Shown here: positions 10,081 to 18,642 of the stretch, piece after piece | Position numbering within the stretch: the stretch's first letter is position 1 | Layout of the letters: every line of letters begins with the position of its first letter | Source: Paracoccaceae bacterium | Lineage (GTDB): Bacteria; Pseudomonadota; Alphaproteobacteria; Rhodobacterales; Rhodobacteraceae | Assembly: GCA_003605175.1 (NCBI GenBank) | Contig: QWDA01000005.1 | Coordinates: forward strand, 248,001 to 312,000 | Length of the DNA: 64,000 nt | Direction: 5' to 3' | Position numbers and translations under genes: made by a program | The notes under the pieces: model-generated | The model's database searches: none | Told to the model about the DNA's origin: nothing | Seen by the model: the letters and a program-made list of their open reading frames with translations, nothing else

Positions 10081-10604
10081 ATACGCATATCCCAATTAGG
10101 TTCTGCTTAGAAAAGTTGCGTCTTAGCTGGTGTGATATCCGATGGGGTTACAAAAACAATCTCGTTTCCTGGCGGGACGTCGTTTGGCTGGCATCGCAAC
10201 CATCGTCGGAATTGCACTTTGATGAGGACGTCAATCAGCTCGCGCACGTCGAAAAGGACACCGTCTGGATGGTATCTGAGCTGCTGGATGTACTGGCTCA
10301 GCGGAATCAGTGTGATCAAGAGGCTGCAAAGGGAAAGTGGCTCTATCTAACATTGGCGCGGCTATACGAATCCAGATCCGAGTATTCTGATCCATTGGGA
10401 ACGGTAGAGCAGATTTATGCAGACTTCGACTACCCGGATCAAATGAGATCATTTGTGCGATTCTTGCCGCCACTCTGTGGGCGAGACCCGCGCTCATTTA
10501 CTACCGAGGAGAACATCAAATTCTTGACGGGCTGTTGGGAAGAATATTTGGAAGAGGCACAGGAACATTACCTAGGGTCAGGACCTATTGATCAGGCCCT
10601 ATAG
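10077..10604 (+). CDS. Candidate immunity protein (DUF2247-like), 3' end altered by IS
   Basis: A 175-codon reading frame whose ATG overlaps the toxin stop by four bases, the usual toxin-immunity spacing. The protein is acidic, soluble and helical. Its start (CLEKLRLSWCDIRWGYKNNLVSWRDVVWLA) resembles DUF2247 proteins, which occur as immunity genes next to Rhs toxins, though I am only moderately sure of the family. Base composition is much less GC-rich than the backbone. The IS begins at 10575, so the last nine codons and the stop (GSGPIDQAL) come from the IS left end: the natural C-terminus has been replaced. Confidence 0.6.
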   Translation: MNTHIPIRFCLEKLRLSWCDIRWGYKNNLVSWRDVVWLASQPSSELHFDEDVNQLAHVEKDTVWMVSELLDVLAQRNQCDQEAAKGKWLYLTLARLYESRSEYSDPLGTVEQIYADFDYPDQMRSFVRFLPPLCGRDPRSFTTEENIKFLTGCWEEYLEEAQEHYLGSGPIDQAL

Positions 10605-11415
10605 ATCTGATTCACCGCTCGAAAATCGAGCGGTGACATGAGCAATCTCTTCTGGCTGACGGACGCACAGATGGCGCGTCTTAAACCCTTTTTCCCAAAG
10701 TCCCACGGCAAGCCCCGCGTCGATGACCGGCGCGTTCTGTCTGGCATAATCTTCATCAACCGCAATGGGTTGCGCTGGTGCGACGCGCCCAAGGACTACG
10801 GTCCGCACAAGACGCTCTACAACCGCTGGAAGCGCTGGAGCGACAAGGGCGTCTTCGCCCGGATCCTGGCGGGGTTGGCTGCCGAGGAACCCGAGGAGAA
10901 GACGGCGATGATCGACGCGACCTACCTGAAGCCCCACCGCACGGCGACCAGCCTGGCGGTGAAAAAGGGGGGCGCGGGCGCCTGATCGGCCGGACCAAGG
11001 GCGGCATGAATACCAAGCTGCACGCCGTCACGGACAGCGTCGGGCGACCGATCCGCCTCTTCATCACGGCTGGCCAAGTGAGCGATTACGTCGGCGCGCG
11101 AGCGCTGTGCAGCTCCTTGCCGACGGTCAAATGGCTGATTGCCGACCGGGGATACGACGCCGACTGGTTCCGTGAAGCCCTTCAAGAAATGGGGATAAGG
11201 CCCTGCATCGCTGGCCGGAAGTCCCGCGGCAAGCCCGTCCGGCATGACAAGCGCTGATACAAGCGACGCAACCGTATCGAGATCATGTTCGGCCGACTGA
11301 AGGACTGGCGCCGGATCGCTACCCGCTACGACAGATGCCCCAAGGTCTTCCTGTCCGCCATCGCTTTGGCAGCCGCCGTCATCTTCTGGCTTTGACCATC
11401 AATGAGTCTGGACCC
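10575..11415 (+). mobile_element. IS5-family element (IS427-like), 841 bp
   Basis: Bounded by imperfect inverted repeats: left GGGTCAGGACCTATTGAT (10575-10592) and right ATCAATGAGTCTGGACCC (11398-11415), about 14 of 18 matching. TA flanks both ends (10573-10574, 11416-11417), consistent with a 2-bp target duplication. Length and two-frame transposase organisation fit the IS427 group. It was inserted into the 3' end of the immunity gene. Removing the element and one TA would take out 843 bases, keeping the frame, so the immunity frame would read straight into Rhs remnant 2. Confidence 0.85.
10638..11395 (+). pseudogene. IS5-family DDE transposase, frameshifted and with a nonsense codon
   Basis: OrfA (10638-10985) encodes MSNLFWLTDAQMARLKPFF...NGLRWCDAPKDYGPHKTLYNRW and the first catalytic Asp in MIDATYLKPHR. 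A run of five A and six G at 10962-10972 is the likely -1 frameshift site into orfB (RLIGRTKGGMNTKLHAVTD...LIADRGYDADWF, second Asp). In orfB a TGA at 11255-11257 interrupts KR-stop-YKRRNRIEIMFGRLKDW, before the catalytic Glu; the expected codon is CGA, a single C-to-T change. The frameshift is normal for the group, but the stop removes the DDE glutamate, so the copy is probably inactive. Confidence 0.85.
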
Positions 11416-11769
11416 TAAGGACGGCAAGCTCCGTCCAATTCGGCGACGGTAACCGGATCGCCGAATATCTCCACGATCCGGTGGCGGGCACCTCGTCGCT
11501 CCTCCGCGAATATATCTGGCTCGGGACGCGGCCTCTGGCGGTGGTCGAGGGCGGGCAGATCTACTGCGTCCGCGACCTGCCACATCGGCCGCCCGGTCTT
11601 TGCCACCGACGCCACCGGCACCACAGTCTGGCAGGCGAGCTATCTGCCCTTCGGCGGGGTCCACGTGGCCACCGGCGGCATCGACCTGCGCTTTCCCGGC
11701 CAGTGGTTCCAGGCCGAGAGCGGCCTCCACCAGAACTGGATGAGGGACTATGATCCGACGGCCGGGCGG
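11416..11769 (+). pseudogene. Rhs core remnant 2
   Basis: Begins right at the IS edge and reads SVQFGDGNRIAEYLHDPVAGT..LLREYIWLGTRPLAVVEGGQIYCVRD, then shifts +1 into RPVFATDATGTTVWQASYLPFGG...RFPGQWFQAESGLHQNWMRDYDPTAGR. It extends further upstream into the core than remnant 1 but stops at 11769, exactly where rsgA ends, before the DPLGL motif and with no CT domain. It contains the same frame break as remnant 1 (about 11572-11585). Confidence 0.8.
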
Positions 11770-12828
11770 TCAGCGTTTCTTCAGGGAGGTGGCCTCGCGG
11801 ACCATCCTGCCGAAGGCGCGGTCGCGGGCGCGGCGCTGGGCGGCGGTCTCGGCGGTGCGGGCGTCCTCGGCGGTCAGCTTGCGCCAGCGGGCGAGGCGCC
11901 GCGGGTCGAGCGTGCCGGCCTCCAGCGCGGCCCGGATCGCGCAGCCGGGTTCGGTCTCATGGGCGCAGTCGGAGAAGCGGCAGGCGCGGGCGAGGGCTTC
12001 GATCTCGGGGAACACCGCCTCGATGCCCTCGCCCGCCTCGGCGAGGCCAAGCTCGCGCATCCCCGGCGTGTCGATCACCCAGGCGCCGGAGGGGAGGCGG
12101 AACATCGCGCGCCCGGTGGTGGTGTGGCGGCCCTTCGCATCGTCCTCGCGGATGCCCTGGGTAGCGAGGAGGTCGGTGCCGGCAAGTGTGTTGACGAGGG
12201 TCGATTTGCCCACGCCGGAGGAGCCGGCGAAGGCCACGGTCTGGCCGCGCGCGAGCCAGGGGGCGAGGTGGTCGGCCGTGGCGGGCGCGCGGGCGTCGAG
12301 CGGCTCGGCGAGGAGGCCGGGCATCAGCGCGCGGGCGCGTTGGGCGAAGGGGGCGGGGTCGGCGAGGTCGGCCTTGGTCAGGAGCACGACGGGGGTGACG
12401 CCGCCGGCGCGGGCGGTGGCGAGGTAGCGCTCCAGCCGGGCTTCGGAGAAATCGGCGTTGCAGGAGGTGACGACAAAGAGCGTGTCGACATTGGCGGCGA
12501 TGAGCTGGGCGCGGGCCTCCGAGCCGGCGGCGCGGCGTTTCAGGAGGCTGAGCCGGTCGAGGCGGCGGACGAGCCGGGGCGTTTCGGGCGCGACGAGGAC
12601 CCAGTCGCCGACGGTGACCGGGTCGTCGGGGCCGTGCTGGACCGGGAGGGTCAGCTCGCCTTCGGGCGTCGCCGCCTGGAGGCGGCTGCGGTGGATTGCG
12701 GTGATCCGCGCCGGGGTGAGCGCGCGGTCGTCGTCGGAGAGCTGGCGCTCGAAATCGGCGCGCCAGCCATAGGCGGCGCGGGTTTGCATGGCGGGGGCGG
12801 CGGAGAGGCCGAACCTGGAGTAGTCCAT
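11770..12828 (-). CDS. rsgA: Ribosome biogenesis GTPase RsgA
   Basis: A 352-residue circularly permuted GTPase that checks maturation of the 30S subunit. It has an N-terminal OB fold (about 40-100), the G4 motif TKAD at 151-154 preceding the P-loop GSSGVGKST at 202-210, G3 DTPG at 253-256, and a C-terminal zinc knuckle using Cys283, Cys288, His290 and Cys296. The C-terminus (REATSLKKR) is the usual one, so the protein appears complete even though Rhs DNA abuts its stop codon. The start at 12828 gives MDYSRFGLS. Confidence 0.95.
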   Translation of the reverse strand: MDYSRFGLSAAPAMQTRAAYGWRADFERQLSDDDRALTPARITAIHRSRLQAATPEGELTLPVQHGPDDPVTVGDWVLVAPETPRLVRRLDRLSLLKRRAAGSEARAQLIAANVDTLFVVTSCNADFSEARLERYLATARAGGVTPVVLLTKADLADPAPFAQRARALMPGLLAEPLDARAPATADHLAPWLARGQTVAFAGSSGVGKSTLVNTLAGTDLLATQGIREDDAKGRHTTTGRAMFRLPSGAWVIDTPGMRELGLAEAGEGIEAVFPEIEALARACRFSDCAHETEPGCAIRAALEAGTLDPRRLARWRKLTAEDARTAETAAQRRARDRAFGRMVREATSLKKR

Positions 12829-13021
12829 TGGAAAGTCCGATCGGAAATTGGGAAGGGGCCATGCCGAAACAGGCCGCGTTCGCGGCGCCTTCGGCTGTTG
12901 CGCTGATCCGGGCCGCCCTGGGGCGACCCCTCCCTACCGGGCCATGAAATCTCCGTTCTCGGTGAGCCACCTCTAGCACGGAACGGGCGGAAATTGAAGC
13001 CGTTCCCTAAGGCGCCGGAAC

Positions 13022-13050
13022 CTTGCGGAGTGGCGGCGGGTTTCCCATAT
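13022..13050 (+). promoter_or_regulatory. Sigma-32 (RpoH)-like heat-shock promoter of clpB
   Basis: CTTG (13022-13025, reading CTTGCGG) is separated by 18 bases from CCCATAT (13044-13050). This is close to the alphaproteobacterial RpoH pattern CTTG-N17/18-CYTATNT and lies about 75 bases before the clpB ATG. The -10 box departs from the pattern at one position. Heat-shock control of clpB is standard, which raises confidence. Confidence 0.6.
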
Positions 13051-13123
13051 CCTGAGGAAGGCCCGAGGGGCGTGCCGCAGGGGCGGGCGCCGACCGAATG
13101 GGCGCTTATGGAAGGAGAGACCG

Positions 13124-15739
13124 ATGAACTTGGAGAAGTTCACCGAGCGGTCGCGCGGTTTCCTGCAGGCCGCCCAGACGATCGCCATGCGGGAGAGCCA
13201 CCAGCGGCTGGCGCCCGAACATCTGCTGAAGGCACTGTTGGACGACGAGCAGGGGCTGGCCTCGAACCTGATCGCGCGGGCGGGCGGCTCTGCCGAACGG
13301 GTGCGCGAGGCGGTGGAGCTGGCGCTCGCGAAGACGCCGAAGGTGACCGGCGATGCGGGGCAGGTCTACATGGATACGGCCACCGGCAAGGTGCTGGACG
13401 AGGCCGAGAAGATCGCGAAGAAGGCCGGGGATTCCTTCGTGCCGGTGGAGCGGGTGCTGATGGCGCTCGCGGTGGTGCGGTCGAAGGCGAAGGAGGCGCT
13501 CGACGCGGGCGCGGTGACGGCGCAGGCGCTGAATTCGGCGATCAACGACATCAGGAAGGGGCGGACGGCGGATACCGCCTCGGCCGAGCAGGGCTATGAC
13601 GCGTTGAAGAAATACGCGCTCGACCTGACGGAGCGGGCGCGGGAGGGGAAGATCGACCCGATCATCGGCCGCGACGAGGAGATCCGGCGGGCGATGCAGA
13701 TCTTGTCGCGGCGGACCAAGAACAACCCGGTGCTGATCGGCGAGCCCGGCGTCGGCAAGACGGCGATCGCCGAGGGTCTGGCGATGCGGATCGTCGATGG
13801 CGACGTGCCCGAGAGCCTGCGCAACAAGAAGCTGTTGTCGCTCGACATGGGCGCGCTGATCGCCGGTGCGAAATATCGCGGCGAGTTCGAGGAGCGCCTG
13901 AAGGCGGTGCTGGCCGAGGTGACGGCGGCGGCGGGCGAGATCATCCTGTTCATCGACGAGATGCACACGCTGGTGGGCGCGGGCAAGGCGGACGGGGCGA
14001 TGGATGCCTCGAACCTCCTCAAGCCGGCGTTGGCGCGGGGCGAGTTGCATTGCGTGGGGGCGACGACGCTCGACGAGTATCGCAAGCATGTCGAGAAGGA
14101 CGCGGCTCTGGCGCGGCGGTTCCAGCCCCTCTTGGTCGAGGAGCCGACGGTGGAGGACACCGTGTCGATCCTGCGCGGCATCAAGGAGAAGTATGAGTTG
14201 CACCACGGGGTGGACATTTCCGACGCTGCTCTGGTGGCGGCGGCGACGCTGTCGCACCGCTACATCACCGACCGGTTCCTGCCCGACAAGGCCATCGACC
14301 TCGTCGACGAGGCGGCGTCGCGGCTGCGCATGGAAGTGGATTCCAAGCCCGAGGAACTCGATGCGCTCGACCGGCAGATCCTGCAGATGCAGATCGAGGC
14401 GGAGGCCTTGAAGAAGGAGACCGATGCGGCGTCGAAGGACCGGCTGGCGAAGCTCCTCGGTGAGCTCGCGGAGATGCAGGAGCGGTCGGCGGAGATGACC
14501 GCGCAATGGCAGGCGGAGCGCGACAAGCTCGATTCGGCGCGGGAGCTGAAGGAACATCTCGACCGGGCGCGGATCGACCTGGAGCATGCCAAGCGGGCGG
14601 GCGACCTGGCGAAGGCCGGGGAGCTTTCCTATGGCGTGATTCCGCAGCTCGAGAAGAAGCTGGCCGAGGCGGAGAACCGCGAGACGGTGCAGCTTGTGGA
14701 CGAGAAGGTCGGGCCGGAGCAGATCGCCGAGGTGGTCGAGCGCTGGACCGGAATTCCGACGTCGAAGATGCTCGAGGGCGAGCGCGAGAAACTGCTCCGG
14801 ATGGAGGAGGAGCTCGGGCGGCGTGTGATCGGGCAGAAGGCGGCGGTCACCGCCGTGTCGAACGCGGTGCGCCGGGCGCGCGCTGGCTTGCAGGACGAGA
14901 ACCGGCCTCTCGGATCGTTCCTGTTCCTCGGGCCCACGGGGGTCGGCAAGACCGAGCTCACCAAGGCGCTGGCCGAGTACCTGTTCGACGACGACAGCGC
15001 GATGGTGCGGATCGACATGTCGGAATTCATGGAGAAGCACTCCGTGGCCCGGCTGATCGGCGCGCCCCCGGGCTATGTCGGCTATGACGAGGGCGGCGTT
15101 CTGACCGAGGCGGTGCGGCGGCGGCCCTATCAGGTGGTGCTGTTCGACGAGGTCGAGAAGGCGCACCCGGAGGTATTCAACGTGCTGTTGCAGGTGCTCG
15201 ACGACGGGGTGCTGACCGACGGGCAGGGGCGCACGGTGGACTTCAAGCAGACGATCATCGTGCTCACCTCGAACCTCGGGTCGCAAGCGCTGTCGCAGCT
15301 TCCGGACGGGTCGGATGCCTCCCAGGCGAAGCGCGACGTGATGGACGCGGTCCGGGCGCATTTCCGGCCGGAATTCCTGAACCGGCTCGACGACATGATC
15401 GTGTTCGACCGGCTGACGCGGGCCGACATGGACGGGATCGTGGCGATCCAGATGCGGCGGCTCGAGAAGCGGCTGGCGCAGCGGGGGATCGTGCTGCAAC
15501 TCGACGCCGGCGCCCGGGCCTGGTTGGCCGACGAGGGCTATGACCCGGTCTACGGGGCGCGGCCCTTGAAGCGGGTGATCCAGCGCGCGCTGCAGGACCA
15601 GCTCGCCGAGGCGATCCTCGCGGGCGACATTGCGGACGGGAGCCATGTGCCGGTGACGGCGGGGGCCGACGGGCTGATCGTGGGCGACCGGGTGGCCGCC
15701 TCGAACCGGCAACCGCCGCAGGACGCGGTGGTGCATTGA
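13124..15739 (+). CDS. clpB: ATP-dependent disaggregase ClpB
   Basis: An 871-residue Hsp100 hexameric chaperone that works with DnaK/DnaJ/GrpE to pull proteins out of aggregates. It starts [15 protein letters not shown] with the N-terminal substrate domain (1-145). The first AAA module follows, with Walker A GEPGVGKT at 206-213 and [12 protein letters not shown]. The coiled-coil M domain spans about 400-525 ([20 protein letters not shown]). The second AAA module has [16 protein letters not shown] near 605, pore loop [13 protein letters not shown], and ends with the D2-small domain. A GGAGAG ribosome site precedes the ATG. A sigma-32-like promoter lies upstream. Confidence 0.98.
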   Translation: MNLEKFTERSRGFLQAAQTIAMRESHQRLAPEHLLKALLDDEQGLASNLIARAGGSAERVREAVELALAKTPKVTGDAGQVYMDTATGKVLDEAEKIAKKAGDSFVPVERVLMALAVVRSKAKEALDAGAVTAQALNSAINDIRKGRTADTASAEQGYDALKKYALDLTERAREGKIDPIIGRDEEIRRAMQILSRRTKNNPVLIGEPGVGKTAIAEGLAMRIVDGDVPESLRNKKLLSLDMGALIAGAKYRGEFEERLKAVLAEVTAAAGEIILFIDEMHTLVGAGKADGAMDASNLLKPALARGELHCVGATTLDEYRKHVEKDAALARRFQPLLVEEPTVEDTVSILRGIKEKYELHHGVDISDAALVAAATLSHRYITDRFLPDKAIDLVDEAASRLRMEVDSKPEELDALDRQILQMQIEAEALKKETDAASKDRLAKLLGELAEMQERSAEMTAQWQAERDKLDSARELKEHLDRARIDLEHAKRAGDLAKAGELSYGVIPQLEKKLAEAENRETVQLVDEKVGPEQIAEVVERWTGIPTSKMLEGEREKLLRMEEELGRRVIGQKAAVTAVSNAVRRARAGLQDENRPLGSFLFLGPTGVGKTELTKALAEYLFDDDSAMVRIDMSEFMEKHSVARLIGAPPGYVGYDEGGVLTEAVRRRPYQVVLFDEVEKAHPEVFNVLLQVLDDGVLTDGQGRTVDFKQTIIVLTSNLGSQALSQLPDGSDASQAKRDVMDAVRAHFRPEFLNRLDDMIVFDRLTRADMDGIVAIQMRRLEKRLAQRGIVLQLDAGARAWLADEGYDPVYGARPLKRVIQRALQDQLAEAILAGDIADGSHVPVTAGADGLIVGDRVAASNRQPPQDAVVH

Positions 15740-15749
15740 CGGAACGGTC

Positions 15750-15773
15750 GCCGCCGGGCGGGGGCCCGGCGGC
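15750..15773 (+). terminator. Hairpin after clpB
   Basis: Perfect 10-base stem GCCGCCGGGC (15750-15759) with GCCCGGCGGC (15764-15773), loop GGGG, starting 11 bases after the clpB stop and followed by GGCTTTC. The T-run is short, so it is an intrinsic terminator of modest strength. Confidence 0.6.
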
Positions 15774-15926
15774 GGCTTTCGGTGGGGCGTGACCGTGGGG
15801 ATGCGGTGCCGGGTACCCTGCTCTGGCCCCGCGCGGCGGAGATGTTGGCGCGGTTCAACCTGTCAAAACGGTCGTGGATCTGGCGGTTGAGCTCTTCGTC
15901 TTCCTTCGGTGGCGTGGTTGTCGGAT

Positions 15927-17048
15927 CTAGCCGGGCACGTCGCGCCAGGCGCCGGCGGCGGAGGAGGCGAGGATCGTCTCGACCAGAGTCTGGATCCGAG
16001 CGCCCTTTCGGAAGCCGAAGGGTTCGTCGGAGAGCCCGGCGATGGCGGTGACATAGCCCGCCACCTCTATCGCCTTCAGATCGTTGAAGCCGAGCTGGTG
16101 GCCGGGGGCGACGCAGAACAGCCCGTAGGGCGGATGCGCCGGGCCGGCCTCGATCCGGCGGAAGCCGGTGCGGCCCGGCCCGTCGGCGCTGCTGAAGACG
16201 TGGAGCTCGTTCAGCCGCTCGCCGGAGAAGGCGATGGCGCCTTTCGAGCTGTAGACCTCGAAATCGTGCTGCATGGTGCGGCCGGTGGCGAGCCAGTTCG
16301 CCTCGATGGAGCCGGTGACGCCGCTTTCGAAGGTGAGGAAGGCGCGGGCGATGTCGTCGACCTCGACCTTGCGGCGGCCGCCCCTGCCGTCGGGGCGCTC
16401 GCCGATCAGGGTCCGGCAATCGCCCATGACGCGGGCGATGGGACCGAGCAGGAACTCGGCGGTGGCGAGCGCGTGGCTGCCGATATCGGCGAGCGCGCCG
16501 CCGCCCGCGGGGTCGTGGCGGAAGGTCCAGGGCGCGTCGGGATCGGCCATGTAATCCTCGCAATGGAGGCCGCGATAGCCGCGGATCTCGCCCAGATCGC
16601 CGGCGGCGATCATCTCGCGCGCGAGGGTGAACATCGGGTTGCAGAGATAGTTGAAGCCGACCTGTGTCTTGACGCCGGCGGCCTCGGCGGCCTCGGCCAT
16701 TTCGAGCGCGTCGGCGGCGAGCGGCGCGAGCGGTTTCTCGCAATAGACATGCTTGCTGGCGGCGATGGCGGCGAGCGCCATCTCCTTGTGCAGCGCGTTG
16801 GGCGCGGTGATGTCGATCACGTCGATCTCGGGGTCGTCGATCAGGCTGCGCCAGTCGGCGGTGGAGCGTTCGAAGCCGAAGGCGCTTGCGGCGCGGGCGG
16901 CGGCCTCCTCGGTCACGTCGGCGACGCTCTTGAGGCGGATCTCCATCGGCAGTTCGAAGACCCGGGGCGCGGCGGCGAAGCCGAAGGCATGGGCGCGGCC
17001 CATGAAGCCGGTGCCGATGAGGCCGATGGTGAGGTCAGGTTTGGCCAT
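15927..17048 (-). CDS. Gfo/Idh/MocA-family NAD(P)-dependent oxidoreductase
   Basis: A 373-residue dehydrogenase of the glucose-fructose oxidoreductase/inositol dehydrogenase type. The Rossmann fold opens with LIGTGFMGRAHAFGF (GxGxxG, residues 10-15), and the family signature HVYCEKPLA (Glu-Lys-Pro near residue 101) supplies the catalytic Lys. The C-terminal alpha/beta domain includes the GGGALADIGSHALATAEFLLG stretch with the usual Asp/His pair. Substrate is probably a sugar or inositol derivative, unknown here. It lies 74 bases downstream of an HpcH/HpaI aldolase on the same strand, suggesting a short catabolic operon. Confidence 0.9.
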   Translation of the reverse strand: MAKPDLTIGLIGTGFMGRAHAFGFAAAPRVFELPMEIRLKSVADVTEEAAARAASAFGFERSTADWRSLIDDPEIDVIDITAPNALHKEMALAAIAASKHVYCEKPLAPLAADALEMAEAAEAAGVKTQVGFNYLCNPMFTLAREMIAAGDLGEIRGYRGLHCEDYMADPDAPWTFRHDPAGGGALADIGSHALATAEFLLGPIARVMGDCRTLIGERPDGRGGRRKVEVDDIARAFLTFESGVTGSIEANWLATGRTMQHDFEVYSSKGAIAFSGERLNELHVFSSADGPGRTGFRRIEAGPAHPPYGLFCVAPGHQLGFNDLKAIEVAGYVTAIAGLSDEPFGFRKGARIQTLVETILASSAAGAWRDVPG

Positions 17049-17122
17049 GGGCTGTCTTTCCGTTGGTGACGGGCGCGTTCAGAGGGGTTGATCGGTTCGG
17101 CGACGACCATCGGTCTGTGGCA

Positions 17123-17932
17123 TCAGGCGCCGCCTTCGCGCGTCCCGGGGGGCGGGGCACCAGTCAGCTCGCGGAATCGGCCGGCGCTGGAACCTGCGGC
17201 TGCGGCAAGGAGGCGGGCGTCGCCCGAGATGGTAACGAGCGAATAGCCCCAGTCGAGCGCCTTCGCGGCGTAGTCGGGCGTGCCGCAATGGAGGCAGGCG
17301 CGGATGCCGTTCCGGCGGCTCGCCTCGGCGATCCCGTGGAGGATCTCGACGAGTTCGGGTTCCTCGCGGTCGAAGCCCGGCGGCAGGCGGCCGTTCTGGG
17401 TGCCGAGGGTGAGGTCGGCGGGGCCGACATAGAGCCCGTCGAGCCCCGGCGTGGCGGCGATCTCCTCGAGATTGGCGACGCCGTCCCTGGTTTCGATCAT
17501 CGCCAGCGCCAGGATCTCGCGGTTCGCGTCGGCGACGTTGTAGCCCGGGAGCCCGAAGGCGGCGCGGGTCGGGCCGTAGCTGCGCTGGCCGAGCGGCGGA
17601 TAGCGGAGATAGGAGACGAATTCCTCGGCATCGGCGCGGGAATTGATCATCGGGCAGATGATGCCCATGGCGCCCGCGTCGAGCGCCTTCATGATCGCCG
17701 CCGGGTCGAGCCAAGGCACCCGCGCGAGGGCTGTGACCGGCGTGCCGCGCAGGGCCTGGATCATCGGCAGCGCGGCGGAATAGTCGAGCGCGCCGTGCTG
17801 GATGTCGATGGTGAGCGCATCGTAGCCCTGCGCCGCCATGATCTCGGCGGTGAAGGGGCTGCCGATGGAGCACCAGCCGTTCAGGACCGGCCTTCCTTCG
17901 GCCCAGAGTTGCCTGATCCGGTTCTTCTGCAT
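17123..17932 (-). CDS. HpcH/HpaI-family class II aldolase
   Basis: A 269-residue metal-dependent pyruvate aldolase (4-hydroxy-2-oxoheptanedioate or 2-dehydro-3-deoxyglucarate aldolase type). His46 in IDIQHGALD is the catalytic base and Arg71 in ARVPW binds pyruvate. The metal ligands are Glu in MIETRDG (about 148) and Asp in YVGPADLTLG (about 174). I take the start at 17932 (MQKNRIRQLWAEGRP), since the 50 codons upstream do not look conserved. With the oxidoreductase that follows, it may cleave and oxidise sugar-acid intermediates, but the substrate cannot be read from sequence. Confidence 0.88.
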   Translation of the reverse strand: MQKNRIRQLWAEGRPVLNGWCSIGSPFTAEIMAAQGYDALTIDIQHGALDYSAALPMIQALRGTPVTALARVPWLDPAAIMKALDAGAMGIICPMINSRADAEEFVSYLRYPPLGQRSYGPTRAAFGLPGYNVADANREILALAMIETRDGVANLEEIAATPGLDGLYVGPADLTLGTQNGRLPPGFDREEPELVEILHGIAEASRRNGIRACLHCGTPDYAAKALDWGYSLVTISGDARLLAAAAGSSAGRFRELTGAPPPGTREGGA

Positions 17933-18122
17933 GCCCTGCCCTTTCAGATGCGGCCGCGCGCGCTGGGTGTCGGGATGGCCGCCGATCCCCTCGGCGTTGC
18001 CCGCGCGGCCCATGCCGGAATGGCTGACGCGCGCGCCTCCCTGCGTGGCTCGTGCAGGGCTGCGCTTTTCCGCAACAATCATTGCGGGGCTGTTGGGTTG
18101 TCAATGTGCATTCCGGGAGCCG

Positions 18123-18332
18123 ATGCAGGCGTGGAGCGATCTCATGCCGAGGATCGCCGCGACCTTGCATTTCGGGCGGTTCCCGAAGCCGGAGGAGGTG
18201 GCGAAGGCGGTGCTCTGGATGGCGTCGGAGGACAGCGGAATGATGACCGGCGCGGTGATCCATTTCGACCAGTCGGTCTGGGGCGGCTATGACGGGCAGG
18301 CTCCGGCACCGGCCGAGCCGCTGCGACCGTAG
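18123..18332 (+). pseudogene. C-terminal scrap of a short-chain dehydrogenase (SDR)
   Basis: About 69 codons read RIAATLHFGRFPKPEEVAKAVLWMASEDSGMMTGAVIHFDQSVWGGYDG, the standard end of an SDR (GR-x-PEE-VA-xAV-x-x-LAS-...-TG-x-x-x-x-DQ/GG). The Rossmann fold and catalytic Tyr-Lys are missing; upstream sequence is the aldolase promoter region. The ATG at 18123 is only a possible start. It is therefore a truncated gene remnant between the aldolase and phaA. Confidence 0.75.
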
Positions 18333-18642
18333 CGGCCTCGGGGTTTCGCGCCGCCGGGCGGTTGCGTGGCGCGGGGGCAACCTTGGACAATGGTCGCAGA
18401 AATGCGCCGACGCCGGATCGGCTCCCGCGCCGGTTGTATGGGGCAACGCTCTGAAACGACGGCAGTTTCCGCGGGGAATTGGCCTTTTGCCGCAGCCGGG
18501 CGCGGCTTTGCGGTGACGCGCCGCACCTTGGTCGTGTTGCTCTTCCGCCCGCCAATGCATAGGAGTCGACATGAGTCGGCACGGGGGGCGGAGCGTCGCG
18601 TCGCGTGTCCCGCACAGACCCTCGAGGGGAGAGGAGATTTCC

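Noticed and set aside
11665-12906. 413-codon plus-strand frame joining Rhs remnant 2 to rsgA antisense
   Set aside because: After residue 32 it is the shadow of rsgA; only the first 35 codons are Rhs-derived.
13106-15736. 876-codon minus-strand open frame opposite clpB
   Set aside because: No domain and heavy Leu/Arg/His bias; it mirrors clpB codons.
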